DNA of 64,000 nt from Termitomyces sp. T153 (lineage: Eukaryota; Basidiomycota; Agaricomycetes; Agaricales; Lyophyllaceae): NCBI GenBank assembly GCA_018296165.2, contig JACKQL020000046.1, positions 186,001 to 250,000 of the forward strand. Direction: 5' to 3'. The notes below the pieces were generated by a model that saw only the letters and a list, made by a program, of their open reading frames with translations, searched no databases and had not been told where the DNA came from. Positions 1-11,367 of the stretch are shown here, one piece after another. The position numbers and the translations under genes were made by a program. How positions within the stretch are numbered: position 1 is the first letter of the stretch; each line of letters begins with the position of its first letter.

Positions 1-821
1 ACCCCGTGAGCAATACGATGCTTGTGAAGGTAAGTCAATCCCTAATGCAGATATCAGAGTTGATTTAAGCCGGGAAGAAGGAAAGAAACCTTCAGAAGAC
101 AATGTATTACGTGAAACACTTCTTTCAAACTTCCACAGCTGGGCGAAAGTGGATGAACACCCCACCTGGTCGTCGAATTATCGAATGAGCTGAGTAAATG
201 TAACATTTGAAACATACCTAGGCATAAAAACCAACCAATGGCCCTCACAAGCAAGAACGTCTAGAACAGGTATAACGTGATGGAAATCACCCATTGAACG
301 GGGCACCCCTTGGCTATAAAGGTATTTGAGAATACGAAGTTCCTCGCTCCCATCTAGAACTGCTTTGATAGCCACGTGCTGTCCTTGAGCATTTTGAGCA
401 AAAGAAATGTTGCCCTGAAGATCGCATGAGCGTAAACTCTTCTCAAAAGGTTCACTGGCATACACACCACTGGACCGATGTTTCCATAAAGAGGTGGTAG
501 ATATCCGCTGACTCTTTCCGACCCTTCATAACTTGCAAAAGGAAATTTTGTTTCCCCTATTTCTGGACGGGCTGGGTACATTCCAGCTGCATAATCCAAT
601 TCAGAGGGAAACCGGTGGTACAAAGTGTAACCCTTTTCCAGGAGCCACGACCGGAGACGATTGGAATCCCACCAAGCGGTCCTTCGCTGGAATAATTGGA
701 GGAATTCGGGATCGCCTAAAAACAAAGAAGTTCGCAGCACAGAATCAAGGGTGTCATTACTCTCCGAAGAATGATCAAAACTACTGTCCTGTCGTGAAAT
801 ATGTAGGTAAAAAACCGGCAC
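1..821 (-). pseudogene. protein-kinase-like gene, 3' part cut by window edge, frame broken
   Basis: Read on the minus strand, the protein has a weak N-terminal region, then the start of a kinase fold with an ATP-site lysine context (HVAIKAV, about 385-360), a hinge-like LVFMPR (about 240-218) and a segment ending in a catalytic-loop-like stretch (YLHKHRIAH) at the window edge. Two short introns restore this: 166-217 (52 nt) and 42-89 (48 nt), both GT-AG. The upstream frame (354-821) and the kinase frame (178-465) differ near 465-475, where a TG-rich run would need a 2-nt change; I see no intron there, so it is a frameshift or sequencing error. The residue after the catalytic-loop His reads Gly where active kinases have Arg; the next residue is outside the window. 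CpG content is normal. The start at 821 is a guess. The fold is inferred from motifs; substrate and activity are unknown. Confidence 0.6.
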
Positions 822-985
822 ACGTAAGCCATATGTCTTATGAACATGTAATGCCGCCTTATCATCGTTCCAAGTGGATAGGTTCAGCTGACAGTAATCA
901 AATGGCGAGGGCGAACAAACTAGTCAACACGACCACGGTCGGCAATTACATAAGTCATCAATCATTCAACGACAAGCGCACGGGC

Positions 986-1190
986 CTATAGCTCTTGCTA
1001 AGTCCCAGACTCAATCTCACTTTGTTCAGTCAGGTCTTTGTATTTCATCAACTCAATGCTGACATCCAGACCCAACCTCACTATGTTTGGTTAGGACTTT
1101 GTATTTTGTCAACTCAATGCTGACATCCAGACCCAACCTCACTATGTTTAGTTAGGTCTTTGTGTTTCACCAACTCAAGGTTCTTTTTTC
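986..1190. repeat. left run of 61-bp tandem repeats with terminal inverted match
   Basis: About three units of a 61-bp repeat (AACTCAATGCTGACATCCAG recurs at about 1050 and 1111), led by GGGCCTATAGCTCTTGC. The same units and the same leading sequence occur in reverse complement at 41611-41990. CpG depletion starts here. Possible transposon terminus. Confidence 0.75.
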
Positions 1191-2390
1191 AATCAATGTG
1201 TTTAGTCCTGTCATTGTCAATGTCAGTAAATGTAAGTCTTTATTATGGTTTCAATTATATTTTACTCAGTCAAATCAACCTTCCTTTGGAGTATTCCTTA
1301 GATTTTCAATATTCCAACTCTTCCAAGTGATTATCATTCAATAGATCATCTTTGATATACTTGAAAATTTGAAATCATTGATGAATCAAAGTCTCCTCCA
1401 CCTTCTGTATCCTTTTTATTCATACACTTTGAAGAGCATGTTTGACAAGTTTTTGACACCAAAATATACTAAAGAGAAAGAAATTAAGAAAAGTAGCCTG
1501 AGTAATGAGATATCTGTAATATCATTTATGGTATCCTTAGTACTAATACTTAGCAATCAGACCTTTGATTTGATCTTCTTAAAATTCCTTTTCAATACTC
1601 AGTGCAATCAAGATTTATTGCACATCACACATCTGTGTTCTTCAACTCAATATGTCTGACATACAATCATTTAATCACAAACCATACACCTTCAAATCAG
1701 AAAGCTTTTGGATCCTTAGAAACAAGAGCTAGTCTACAGCTATCAGCAATCCAATCTATCAAAACATACATATATGTCATAGTAGTGAGCAAAAAACTTC
1801 CTGTTCCTTAACAGAGGACCATCAACTTTACACATTCTATATTAATACTGCCTTTTGAAGCTTTTTCCATCTCAAAGCAATCTTCAATGCTTTCTTGATT
1901 AATGGTTTCATTAGCATGATAAATTAAAACCCATCATCTATATATAGAGGCTGTCATAATGTAGTCAAATATCCATTGAGAGCAGACAAAGTTAGAGATG
2001 ATCAGGAATAAGTTGACTCTAAAGTATAAGAACTGATTACTGTAAAATTATAAGAATACACAATTTCAAGTCTGAACACACACCTTAAAATCAGAAAGCC
2101 AGCATACAGCTATTAGCACTCCAGTCAAAGTATAGCTTCACTTTGTTTTGATTTTACAATTCAATATTGGTACCACTTAACATCACAGAATACACATTTC
2201 AAGTTAGAGGCTATCAGCAATCAAATTCAAGTCAGATTTATAGTCAAAACATACTGTATGTCATAATCCTCTCAAAGTCCTTCAGGAACCATAATTGCCT
2301 AGGAATATACATAGGGCAACTATTCTCCTTTCTAAAGAATAAGTAGAAGCTTTTAAGAGTCAAAGAAACATCTTATACCACTTTTTTGGC
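1191..2390. other. AT-rich non-coding stretch with diverged internal repeats
   Basis: No gene is visible. Three diverged blocks sharing 'cagctatcagcaatc'-type sequence and 'aaaacatac...atgtcata' lie near 1690-1815, 2090-2130 and 2195-2300. CpG is almost absent. Probably decayed transposon interior. Confidence 0.5.
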
Positions 2391-2399
2391 TATTTTTGA

Positions 2400-2690
2400 T
2401 CATAAATTCATTGTTCTGAACTTTTTTGATAAGAAATACATGCATGAAACATGTTTTTTTCCCAAAAAACAGCCAGAAGTGTTTCTTAATGAGGTGCATT
2501 CAAAGACAGTATGTTTTACATAAGTAATGCCTGAAAAAGGCTGAAAATAGTTAAATATTGTCTGAAATATCAAGTCTGGCACCTTTCACACATAGTCAAA
2601 GGATGGTTTATATCTATCAAAGTTGTCTACTGTATTTTTTGTAAAAAATGTATCTGAAGAATGTAAAAACAGCCAAGTCTGATTTTGTTA
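2400..2690 (+). repeat. left arm of a ~280-bp inverted repeat (foldback)
   Basis: Reverse complement matches 28590-28855 with moderate divergence; for example TAGACAACTTTRATARATAT and TTTGACTATGTRTGAAA occur in both in the same order. The arms sit just outside the Ngaro-like element, which appears to have inserted in the loop. Confidence 0.65.
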
Positions 2691-2765
2691 CTATAAAAGA
2701 GTGTATATTTATTAGCATTGGTTAGTGTTGACAAATTTTAGTCAGCAGAATTCTTCTCAGGAGTT

Positions 2766-2862
2766 TTTGCATAGGCACAGCCACTTTCCCATGTTCATTG
2801 TCATATATATCATAGATTGAATATGAGATGACTTCTGGGAAAGTGGCTGTGTGCCTATTATA
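2766..2862. repeat. short imperfect hairpin
   Basis: GCACAGCCACTTTCCC (about 2772-2787) faces its inverse GGGAAAGTGGCTGTG (about 2837-2851) across about 50 nt. It lies just outside repeat B2 of the Ngaro-like element and may be a separate small foldback element. Confidence 0.6.
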
Positions 2863-2894
2863 TGCAATGACTTTAGGATTGCACTAACTTTAAT

Positions 2895-3108
2895 TTGGAG
2901 CTGCTGTATGGAAGGAGAATTGAGGAATAATAAAGAAAAGTGAATGTAAATGGTCAAATGAGAAGATGAGGAGAAATAGAAGGATGACCAGGATAGAATC
3001 AAGCTGTAGCCAAGTATTTGTGAGAAGAAATGCAATTTCTTGAATCCTGATAAGTTCTCCAGTGACAGAATCCACTCCTGAAGGAGGGGGGGGCAAGGAC
3101 TCAAGCTA
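2895..3108 (-). repeat. Ngaro split repeat B2
   Basis: Direct copy of 3482-3704 (both begin GCTGCTGTATGGAAGGAG and end near GGACTCAAGC). It lies outside A2, as expected for the terminal B repeat. Confidence 0.75.
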
Positions 3109-3154
3109 ACTATGAGGGACTTGATAAGTATGAGTAGAGTAAGAGTACTGAGAC

Positions 3155-3475
3155 TGTAGAATGAAATGCAATGGAATAGGGATGGTGGGTGGGGATCTAA
3201 ATTGACATGTGACATAGATGAATTTAATCCATGATGATCTGTAAGCACAGTGTGAGATGACTTTGTGCATAGTAAAAGAATGTACTTGCCTGCAAGCACA
3301 GTGTGGAACAACAAGATTGTCAATGCTGCTACCCACAGGTCTATATGTAAATTGGAACAATGAAATAATGATGAAGGAGGCAGCCAGTGGCCAATGTGAC
3401 AAGGGTGAAGGGTTCAGTGTACTGATCTCTGCTTGAATTAACCCCAAACAACCCACCTTCACATTGCCCAATATC
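3155..3475 (-). repeat. Ngaro split repeat A2
   Basis: Direct copy of 28235-28548; shared blocks include AATTGACATGTGA, GTAAAAGAATGTACTTGCCT and CACATTGCCCAAT/TACATTGCCCAAT at the outer edge. It sits between B2 and B1. Confidence 0.75.
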
Positions 3476-3481
3476 TATTAA

Positions 3482-3704
3482 TTCAAAGCTGCTGTATGGA
3501 AGGAGAATTGAGGAGTAATGAAGAGAAGTGGATGTAAATAGTTAAATGAGAAGCTGAGGAGAAATGGAAGGATGACTGGGATAGAATGAGACTTAAGCTG
3601 TAGTCAAATACTTGTGAGAAGAAATGCAATTTCTTGAATCCTAATAAGTTCTCAAGTGACAGAATCCACTCCTGAGGGAGAGGGGGGATTGAGGACTCAA
3701 GCCA
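3482..3704 (-). repeat. Ngaro split repeat B1
   Basis: Direct copy of B2, separated from it by A2, and placed immediately downstream of the recombinase remnant on the minus strand. Confidence 0.75.
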
Positions 3705-3779
3705 TTGCAGTGTAGTCATGTAGAGCCAGAGATTTGAAAGGGACAAGGTGGTTGGAGGCCATGTGTAGGAGGGAGGATA

Positions 3780-4786
3780 AGTGCAGAATATGACCTGAGT
3801 CATTTTCAATGTAAAGTTTATAAATTGCTGTGCCACCAGCCTATCAGCTATATTTTGTAATTGGAGTAGCCAGCTGCTACTGCTGCTGAGGCTGTGCTGC
3901 ATCTGAAACTGTGGCCCACATAAAAACTAGGGCTAAAATCTGCCCAAGAGAGTGCATCACAGATGGCACCAACAAAACAGGTGTATGACAACACTTTGCC
4001 ATCAGGCTGCTTGGATAGTAGTGTGGCACTGTCTTGTGGGAGCTCTGTGAATAGTCTTTTGAGTGCCATGACTGGGCAAGTGGTGCAACCAAGCAGTGGC
4101 AATGGTGATAGTAACACCCTTTTGGAAGGAGTCAGACTTGGAGGCAGGAAGTGTGAGGCAGGCATAGGTGGCTTGCTCAAAGCTCAAGAAGAGTTCCACC
4201 AATTGGCAGGAAAGATTGAGGCTTGGCAAGTACTTTGCACCCTTGCTGACTATGAACTCACCGCTTCAAAGGAGACCAGAATATGTGAGACAGCTTTCGG
4301 CATAAATGGTGCTGTGCCCAGAGACAGACCCTAGCTGCAGTTGGGCAAGGAGGGTAGAGAGGATGGGAAGAGTGATAGGCTGAACTGGGCAGCAGTTGCA
4401 TTTGCCATGGTAGCACTTGATTCCCCTAATGAAGTATCATACAAGGGGGGATCCTGTTGTAGGAGATGAGAGGTTAGTGTCAACATGAAGGGAGCATACT
4501 GCTGATAAGTAGGCCTTGATAGTCTTGAATTGAGCACATCTGCCAATACTTGTGACCCAGGAGAGGTTGGCAGGCTCAGAAGCTGGTAGGATAGAGCTGT
4601 TGGTGTTGTAAAGACCATTGAGCTGGATGTGGAGCAGGAACTGTTACTGGCCAGTGGGGTAGGTGTGTTGGGTGTTGGCAGTGAGCCTGTACCAAAAGTA
4701 AAAAGTGATGGTTTTGGGGTGATGCCGATTCTGCTGATACTACTAAGCTGGAGGTGCTTTGAGCTTAGTTTCTGTCTCAGCCAAAG
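3780..4786 (-). pseudogene. tyrosine recombinase of the Ngaro-like element (decayed)
   Basis: The C-terminal catalytic box is readable on the minus strand: GHSFRCSTAS (His-x-x-Arg, near 3905-3880) is followed by AAGYSNYKI, an LIG-WHSN stretch and, after a one-base frame change, YKLYIEND with the presumptive nucleophilic tyrosine (about 3805-3785). A TAG stands where an Arg codon would fit. The upstream region (4786-4200) is weakly conserved and proline/serine-rich in translation. Such enzymes integrate a circular double-stranded cDNA without making target duplications. This copy cannot make a functional protein. Assignment rests on the order and spacing of the catalytic residues. Confidence 0.7.
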
Positions 4787-5024
4787 TGCAATTGAAAACA
4801 TGTGTAAAAAAGCAAAACAAGAGGCAGCATCAGCAACACAATTCTCAGAGAAAGAGAGCCACTCAGAAGAAAATGAAAAGTTGAGGCAGCAGGCCAAAGT
4901 AATCAAGTGTCAGACAAACTTCATAGTAGCCACAGACTGTATTGTTTTGTTCTGAACTGTGTTGAATACTGCATCACTATTTATGTGGAATACAATATGA
5001 GATCCTTTCAAAGAAGGACCCCAG
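4787..5024 (-). pseudogene. RNase H C-terminal part of the Ngaro-like element
   Basis: The minus-strand reading contains LNFSFSSEWLSFSENCVADA, resembling the end of DIRS/Ngaro RNase H domains (hydrophobic strand, then a conserved ADA-S). It continues across the 5025-11283 insertion into 11284-11367, which reads HIQVKEMSAVVYVV. The start of the domain is at 25960-26126. Confidence 0.6.
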
Positions 5025-5241
5025 TGTAATGGAGCACCCATTACTTGCCTTTACTGTTGTGCAATACAATAATAATATTTAATTATATGGGTAGTGTCAC
5101 ATGATGCTATCCCTAAAAGTACTATACAATTACTTATATAAGGCAGCACCTTACTTCATACTTTGTAGACAGAACTATTAACTGATTTTGACTTATGAGG
5201 TGTGAACCATAAGCTGTGCAACCCATAATGGACACATTACA
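5025..5241 (+). repeat. left LTR of the 5025-11283 element
   Basis: 217 bp, TG...CA, with inverted ends TGTAATG/CATTACA; closely matches the right LTR. Preceded by CCCAG. Confidence 0.9.
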
Positions 5242-5502
5242 TTTTTTTTAAAGTCAAACAAGCAATAACTCATTTGCAAGGAAAGAACCTCAACTTCTAA
5301 AAAAGAAGTTCACTGCCACTAGTTACAATCAGCACATTGAAATTTTTGATGTGCACCTTCTGCAATGGGCACTGTGGTGACCATAGAAGGTCAGGTGCTC
5401 AGGACTAGGTCCAAGACAGAATTCAATGGAGCATTGAAGAGTGCTCCAGGGGGGATATTGGGAGTTGCCATGTCACACTATGATGGGGGCAGGTAGAGTG
5501 CT

Positions 5503-7230
5503 GTGATGCCAGTCAGGCTTCCAGCAGTTACTCCAGTACAACCACCTGCAGGTGGTTGGGAGGGTGTTGCAGTGGAGGGCTCTCAAGGGCCCCCTACTTG
5601 GCCATATCCAATGGCAGAGCTAGTAGGTGCCATGGCATTGGCAGACAGAGGAAAAACCCCTTTGTGTGTGCTCACAGCAATGAGGCTGGAAGGAATCCAA
5701 TCCTTCCCAGTGGCTATGGGAGGTCAGATCAACTCCTCACTGGTGAGAAGACCACTGAGGAGTCAAGAAGACTTCTTCCACAGGGCTTGTGGTCCTGTAC
5801 AATTGCAAGCTGGGCCTGTGCTGGGTATGTGATTGGCAGCCACAGCAGCATTCATTGAGATGATACCGGAGGATGTCAGTTAGAGACACCTCTGATATAG
5901 ATGGTGAGGCCCATCCAGACAACATCCTTTGTAGAAGGGTGATGGTGTTCTGGCAGAACCATGTTGAGGTCCCTAAGACCTCAACTCAGCAACATTTAGT
6001 TGCCAGAGTAGCTAAACACATTGCTATTCAGAGATTGTTGGGAGATGGCATTATCCCAACAGATCCTGTGAAATACATGGATATCTACATGATGTTGTTA
6101 GCACAGGAGGTAACAGATTACCTCCAGTACAAGAAGCTGCAGGGATTGCAGGCATTGTCTGCAATGCTGTCACTATATCTTAGTGGGGACTATGTACCCC
6201 CACTATCCCTAGTTAATGAAGCATTGACTCTGTTGCAAGCACTGCAGCAGCCTAGTGAAATGCCATGTGATTATACAGCTAGACAGGCTGCTGTGGACTG
6301 TCAATAGTGAGCCACATTGGGCACAATTGTAGCACCAGACTTAGCATCTACTGATGTGAGGACAAAAATGCTAGAACTGTTCAGAGCCCCATGGACTCTC
6401 AGAGGCATGCAGGTCAAGGAGCTAATGCTCCTTTGAACTGGTCTGGGGAAAGACTTATTGGTGGAGGAGAACCTAGATGGAGATCACCAGATAGTGATCC
6501 TGTATCATCTCCTCATTTCATGCCACACTATGAACCCCAAAGTCTGGGAGGAGGTGGTGGAGGTCCAGGAAGAGGACCACCTTTTCCTGGTTGGAGACCA
6601 CTGCTACCCCTGGGAGGAGGTCTGCCTAACCCAAGAGGACCAGATGATGGCCCTTCTGAAGAAGACAATGGTGTGGATCACAGAGCTGTGAGAAGGAGGA
6701 CTACAGTCCTCCCAGAGAGACAGCCACAGCATTTTTCAATGCCACCACAATATTGTGGATGCTTTGCTACTCTAGGAGTGGAAGAAGCCCATGAATATCA
6801 CCACCAGATGATGCATGATCAACTGAGAGCAGTGATGGAACAGCTGCTTGTAGTATGTCTGGCAATACCAGAAGGACTCAAGCTGAGGCAGAATGTGTTG
6901 GAGTTGCCTACAGCACTCCAGGAATGAAGGTTATACTCTAAGTTCCATGTGTTGTTGTTATGCCTTTATAAGGCCAGCAACAACACTCTATTCCCTAATA
7001 GGGCAATACTAGAGCCTTACAACTTTGGTGCCCCTGACAACCAAGAATGGTTTGTTGATGACCTAGTGTGTCATTGTTGGGATGGGAAGCACCTTGAGTT
7101 TGAAGTTTGCTGGAGCCTTGGGGACACCACTTGGGAGTCCCTCAAGATCTGCAAGGACCTGGCAGCCATTGACAGATATTTGGAGTTGCAGGGCATGCAG
7201 TGCCCTGTACAGTTAGCTAAAAAGAGCTAA
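5503..7230 (+). pseudogene. Gag-like ORF with chromodomain (decayed)
   Basis: Open pieces at 5503-5832, 5873-6307, 6391-6927 and 6949-7230 form a degraded coding region with a frame change near 5870 and stops near 6307 and 6927. The middle is glycine/proline-rich (about 6540-6640). The last piece reads WFVDDLVCHCWDGKHLEF, then TTWESLKICKDL: the two aromatic strands and C-terminal helix of a chromodomain, the module gypsy chromoviruses use to target heterochromatin. Here it is not attached to an integrase. I recognise no zinc knuckle or protease. The original function is inferred to be structural or targeting. Confidence 0.5.
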
Positions 7231-7356
7231 GTCAGTCCAGAAGTTAGAGAGACCACCTATTATGTCAGCCATAACATTGACTGAGCACAAAGTCCAACTG
7301 GTCTTTGTCTCCTTCCACATTGTTAGTGCAATACACTAACTATACCAGGAGACTCC

Positions 7357-10300
7357 TTGCCCATGGGCAAGAAAAAGAAACAACCAGGTGAGGTAGACAG
7401 TAATCCACCAGGGTATACTATGAGCTCTAGACAGAGCTCAAGAAGGGGAGGAGCAGGGAGCAGTTCACTTGCTGGCTTTGGTGGCTTTGCTGTGCTGGCA
7501 GAAAGCTTGGTGTCAGGGGATGTACTACCCCCAACAATGAGATGAGCAGCCCCAGTTCATAGGGACATGAGACCTATAAGCAGAGGACCATTGGCAGTGC
7601 CAAGAGATGTGGCCCTGCCTAGCTATGCTGTGAAAATGCAGCAGTTGTCAGAGCAGGGATGTGGTGTGCCCCTGCAAAGAGGTAGAGCAGGTAGAGGGCA
7701 TGAAGGAACAGTAGTTCTCCCTCAAGGAGCAGGAAGAGGATGTGGGAGACCACCAGCCCCTCCTCAATTTAACTTTAGATACTCTGTAGCTGCACAACTA
7801 GTGTGGTCCTAGGAGTTCCAACAATATATGATGCCACAATTTGCTATAGCCTCACCTCCAGTGGCTGGTCCTGGCCATACAATGGGCATAGCAGGTCATT
7901 GTTGACCTGCCATGATATTGTCACAAGTAGGGATCTCAGTCCCTGTGACATCATCAGTAGAGGCAATGGAGATTGATGACAAGAGCCCAGAGTCAATCAC
8001 AGCTCTGGTAGAATCATTGGCACCTCCTTTGTAGTCATATCTGCTACTGCCTACCTTGGCATGTACTTCTAACACACCTTCTGCTTCATTGAGCATGTTG
8101 GGGCAACCAGAGGCTGCCTCAACTAGCAAAGGCTAAGGGAAGGCAACATTGCAGTTGCCTTCTGCACAGGCACAAGAGAGTAGTGCTCCCTCATCAACTG
8201 TATGGAAGATGGTTAATAGATGCTTCTTGGCAAATGAGAAGAGCAAGGGCAAAGCTAAAGAGCCTAAGCCTTCCACTGCTGCAGATGAGCAAATTGCTCT
8301 GCTGCTCCAGTGACTGCACAAGGCAGGAGTGCCAGAGGATGTCCATGCTGATGTCCTTAAGAACTCTGTAGTGCAACTTGTACTGCCTCAAGTTCTGAAT
8401 GAACTTGACATTGTTTGAAATCAAAGGGATGAGGCCCAGGTGAACCTCTTCTGTTCAGCATTGGAGAAGGGAAAGCATGTCACCTCCCCTCCAAATCCTC
8501 CAGAAGCAAAGAAGGCTCATACTGAGCCTTCTGTATTTGTGTATTTGTCAAGGGATCCTTGACTCAGAGAGCACCACTCATGCCCTATGATGATGTTGTG
8601 CCTGCTGATGATGACCAGAGAATGAATGAGCACCCTGATTTCAAGGTGGCTTTTCCTCTGCTGGGCCATCTAAGCCAGTGGTGGCTTCAGTAAAGCTGCC
8701 TAAATCAGCAGTTATGAGGGAGGGAGCATCAAAGCCCTCCACAAAGTGAGCTGGCACAGTAGTACAGGCAGACAACCCAGTCATTGCCACCCAAATTGCC
8801 TTCCCAGCTAATGTTCACAGGGAGCAGAAGCTAGCATGATTGAGGTCCTTGAATTGAGGACCTACATTATGCCTGGCCCACTGCTCCAGGAGTACATGCC
8901 CTCCATGCATCAGGATTCTCATGACAAAGAGTTCTTTGTCAATCAACAACAAGCTGCCCAAGCTGCAGTGGGTGCTCCAGCAGTATCCAACTCAGGTAGC
9001 AATGATGATGATGATGTTCCTATATCTAAACAATGTATTCTGGACAGCAACTCCAACAATGACACTGTTGAGCATCATCGCAAGGAGCAGCACAATGCTA
9101 ATGCCAGACAGCTGTTAGCTATCAATGCAGAGAAGTTCAAACTGGACCTCAAGCATCTCAATGATACCATGCCCAGCCACCTTTCAGACAGCTGGGAAAC
9201 TACTTTGGTTTGTGGGCACTTCAAGCACTAGAACAACTCAGGGGCATTCTCTACCCCAACTTCTATTGGTTGCCAATGACCAATGCAGTCTTTGTTGGCA
9301 ACAAAGTGATCTTTGCCTGCTCAACAGAGATGGCTGGGATATTTAACATATCCCTGTGTTACAAATTGTTATACTGATAGGCTCCCCATGGGATGCTCAT
9401 GAATCCAGAGCAGATTTGCCTGATCCTGAAGCTCATATGGGATGGCAGATCCAAAGTTACTATGGGAGAGTGGATTCATGCTGCTCTCCTCCTCCAGGAG
9501 CTCCACTGGATCTCTTTCTACACCACTTCAGACTTGCATGACTGCACAATGCAGCAAGTCATGGAGTTGACCTAAGCAGAGTTAGAAATGACTCTGCCCA
9601 AGGGAGACTGTCATTGGATTCTGCTTCCCTTACCCTCACAATTGTCAGCCATGCTCAGCCATATAGACAACAACATGCAGGGAGCAGGACTTACTCAAGT
9701 CCCAATCAGCCACCACTTTAACATTGATGCCTGGGTGTAGTACATACTGCACCATGGCCATCCAGGTTCACAGAACCTGTACTCAGGTGTTGCCATTGGT
9801 ACATCATTGTGCATAGACCAATGTTTGGTCTTTGGATATATCTTGGGTCAAGTGCTAGCCCCAACTTCTCTGCATGCATAAATGGCCTATATAAGGCTAT
9901 TTTCTATGGTGGTTGCTCAGCTGCATCTCTATTGAGAGGCAGTAGACAGCTACCAGCATCAGGTAGGGGAGTTCAATATGATCTCCTCCCATACTTCTAC
10001 TCTGCATAGGCTGCAGGAGCTGCCTACACAAATTAACAACCTCAGTGAGGTGGAGGTGATTTGTCACCTCCTAGCTAGCCATGTGCATCTGTTCTAGGTG
10101 AATCATGCATATACCTATGGTATATGCTTCCTTGATCACTACTGGTCCAGAAATGCACTACATGCAGACTTGTTCATGTGGGTTAACAATGAACATCATT
10201 GTCAACTCCAAGCCATCAGGATTTCCTCTGCTGTAGAGTGGTATGATGGGTGGTATGTACCCACTGCTGATAACCAGGAGCACTTCTGCATGCTCCTTCA

Positions 10301-10391
10301 GATTCAAGAGAGCAGAGGGCACTCCCCTCCTACTACAGCTGAATGGCTGTGCTATGGAGAGGAGGGGATCTCCACTAACCTTGTGCACTGA
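7357..10391 (+). pseudogene. second decayed ORF of the chromodomain LTR element, family unknown
   Basis: It begins with a lysine-rich stretch (MGKKKKQPG at 7363), then an Arg/Gly/Pro-rich disordered region (7380-7800), a Ser/Ala-rich region (7920-8560) and, after 8836, an acidic segment around 9000. From about 9190 another frame carries some 390 codons with about seven stops, including FVGNKVIFACSTEMAGIF and FLDHYWSRNALHADLFMW, ending near 10391. The composition is protein-like and the stops are mostly TGA/TAG, as expected from C-to-T decay. I do not recognise the family and see no polymerase or integrase motif. A short open stretch at 10520-10804 may be its tail. Confidence 0.4.
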
Positions 10392-11066
10392 CCAGCTGAG
10401 GTGATGAATGCTGCTTTGGCAGCCACAACAGAGCCATCACCCATGGTTCCTGCAGCAAGTGCAGCCCCAACTGAGGCAGGGCCTTTGTTATTAGTGGCTT
10501 TGGCCACTACCAACCAGAATTGAGCTCTGGTGTGTCCTCAGAGGATGCCCCTTCAGAGGAGTCCATGGAACTGGACTATGCTGACAATCCAGCATTGACA
10601 ATGCCTGTCCAACCAGCAATGACTACACCAGTCATCCCCAGCACTTTGGAAGTGGTGTTAGTGACTAACATTGCTACTCTCACTGCTTCTGAGGCTGGAT
10701 CTAGTGGTTCCAACAATATGGCTAATGCTGTATCAGAGCACTGGGCAGACATTGTGAGCAGCAAGGAGGCCACAGCCTCAAAGATGGACAAATGGGCCAG
10801 GTGAGCTACTAGATGAGCTCACTCTATAATGTCAATATATATGGGCACTAGTGGCCCACTCTTCTCACTCAGTACATTTGGACAGCATGCTGAGATACAA
10901 CCTGTCCATGTAGAATTGTTTGATTCTACCACAATTCAATGTAGGAATTTGTACTCAAAATTCTGCTGCACTCTTGCAGGTGGGATGCTATATCCCACCC
11001 TTTCTCTATCATTTACTACTGTTGTTTTTTGGAAGTGAATCTGTTGACAAACTCAAAAGGGGGGTA

Positions 11067-11283
11067 TGTAATGGAGCACTCATTACTTGCCTTTACTGTT
11101 GTGCAATACAATAATAATATTTCATTATATGGGTAGCATCACATGATGCTATTCCTAAAAGTACTACACAATTACTTGCATAAGGCAGCACCTTACTTCA
11201 TACTTTATAGACAGAACTATTGACTGGTTTTGACTTATGAGGTGTGAACCATAAGCTGCATGATCCATAATGGACACATTACA
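11067..11283 (+). repeat. right LTR of the 5025-11283 element
   Basis: 217 bp; same ends as the left LTR; preceded by a polypurine tract and followed by CCCAG. Confidence 0.9.
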
Positions 11284-11367
11284 CCCAGCATGATACCACA
11301 TAGACCACTGCAGACATTTCTTTTACTTGAATGTGCTCCTGCCAGAGCTGCCATGGGCAGCAGGCAG
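11284..11367 (-). pseudogene. 84-bp island of Ngaro RNase H between two insertions
   Basis: The minus strand reads a short RNase H-like stretch (HIQVKEMSAVVYVV) that joins the segment at 4787-5024 once the LTR element is removed. It is bounded on the right by LTR-like repeat copy 1 at 11368. Confidence 0.55.

Larger units (their letters stand above)
5025..11283 (+). mobile_element. 6.26-kb LTR retroelement with chromodomain and no visible pol
   Basis: Two 217-bp LTRs (5025-5241 and 11067-11283) both start TGTAATGG and end CATTACA. The five bases CCCAG flank the element on both sides (5020-5024 and 11284-11288), a perfect target duplication. A purine tract (AAAAGGGGGGTA) directly precedes the right LTR, fixing the plus orientation. 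The interior reads through decayed ORFs with a chromodomain near 7030-7210, but I found no protease, RT, RNase H or integrase motif in any frame. It looks like a large non-autonomous element (LARD-like) with its own coding content. CpG-depleted, with many TGA/TAG breaks. Confidence 0.85.

Noticed and set aside
533..991. 152-codon plus-strand frame
   Set aside because: Antisense to the kinase-like gene, with no domain.
4331..4906. 191-codon minus frame as a stand-alone gene
   Set aside because: It is part of the decayed Ngaro RNase H/recombinase region; its start falls inside RNase H sequence.
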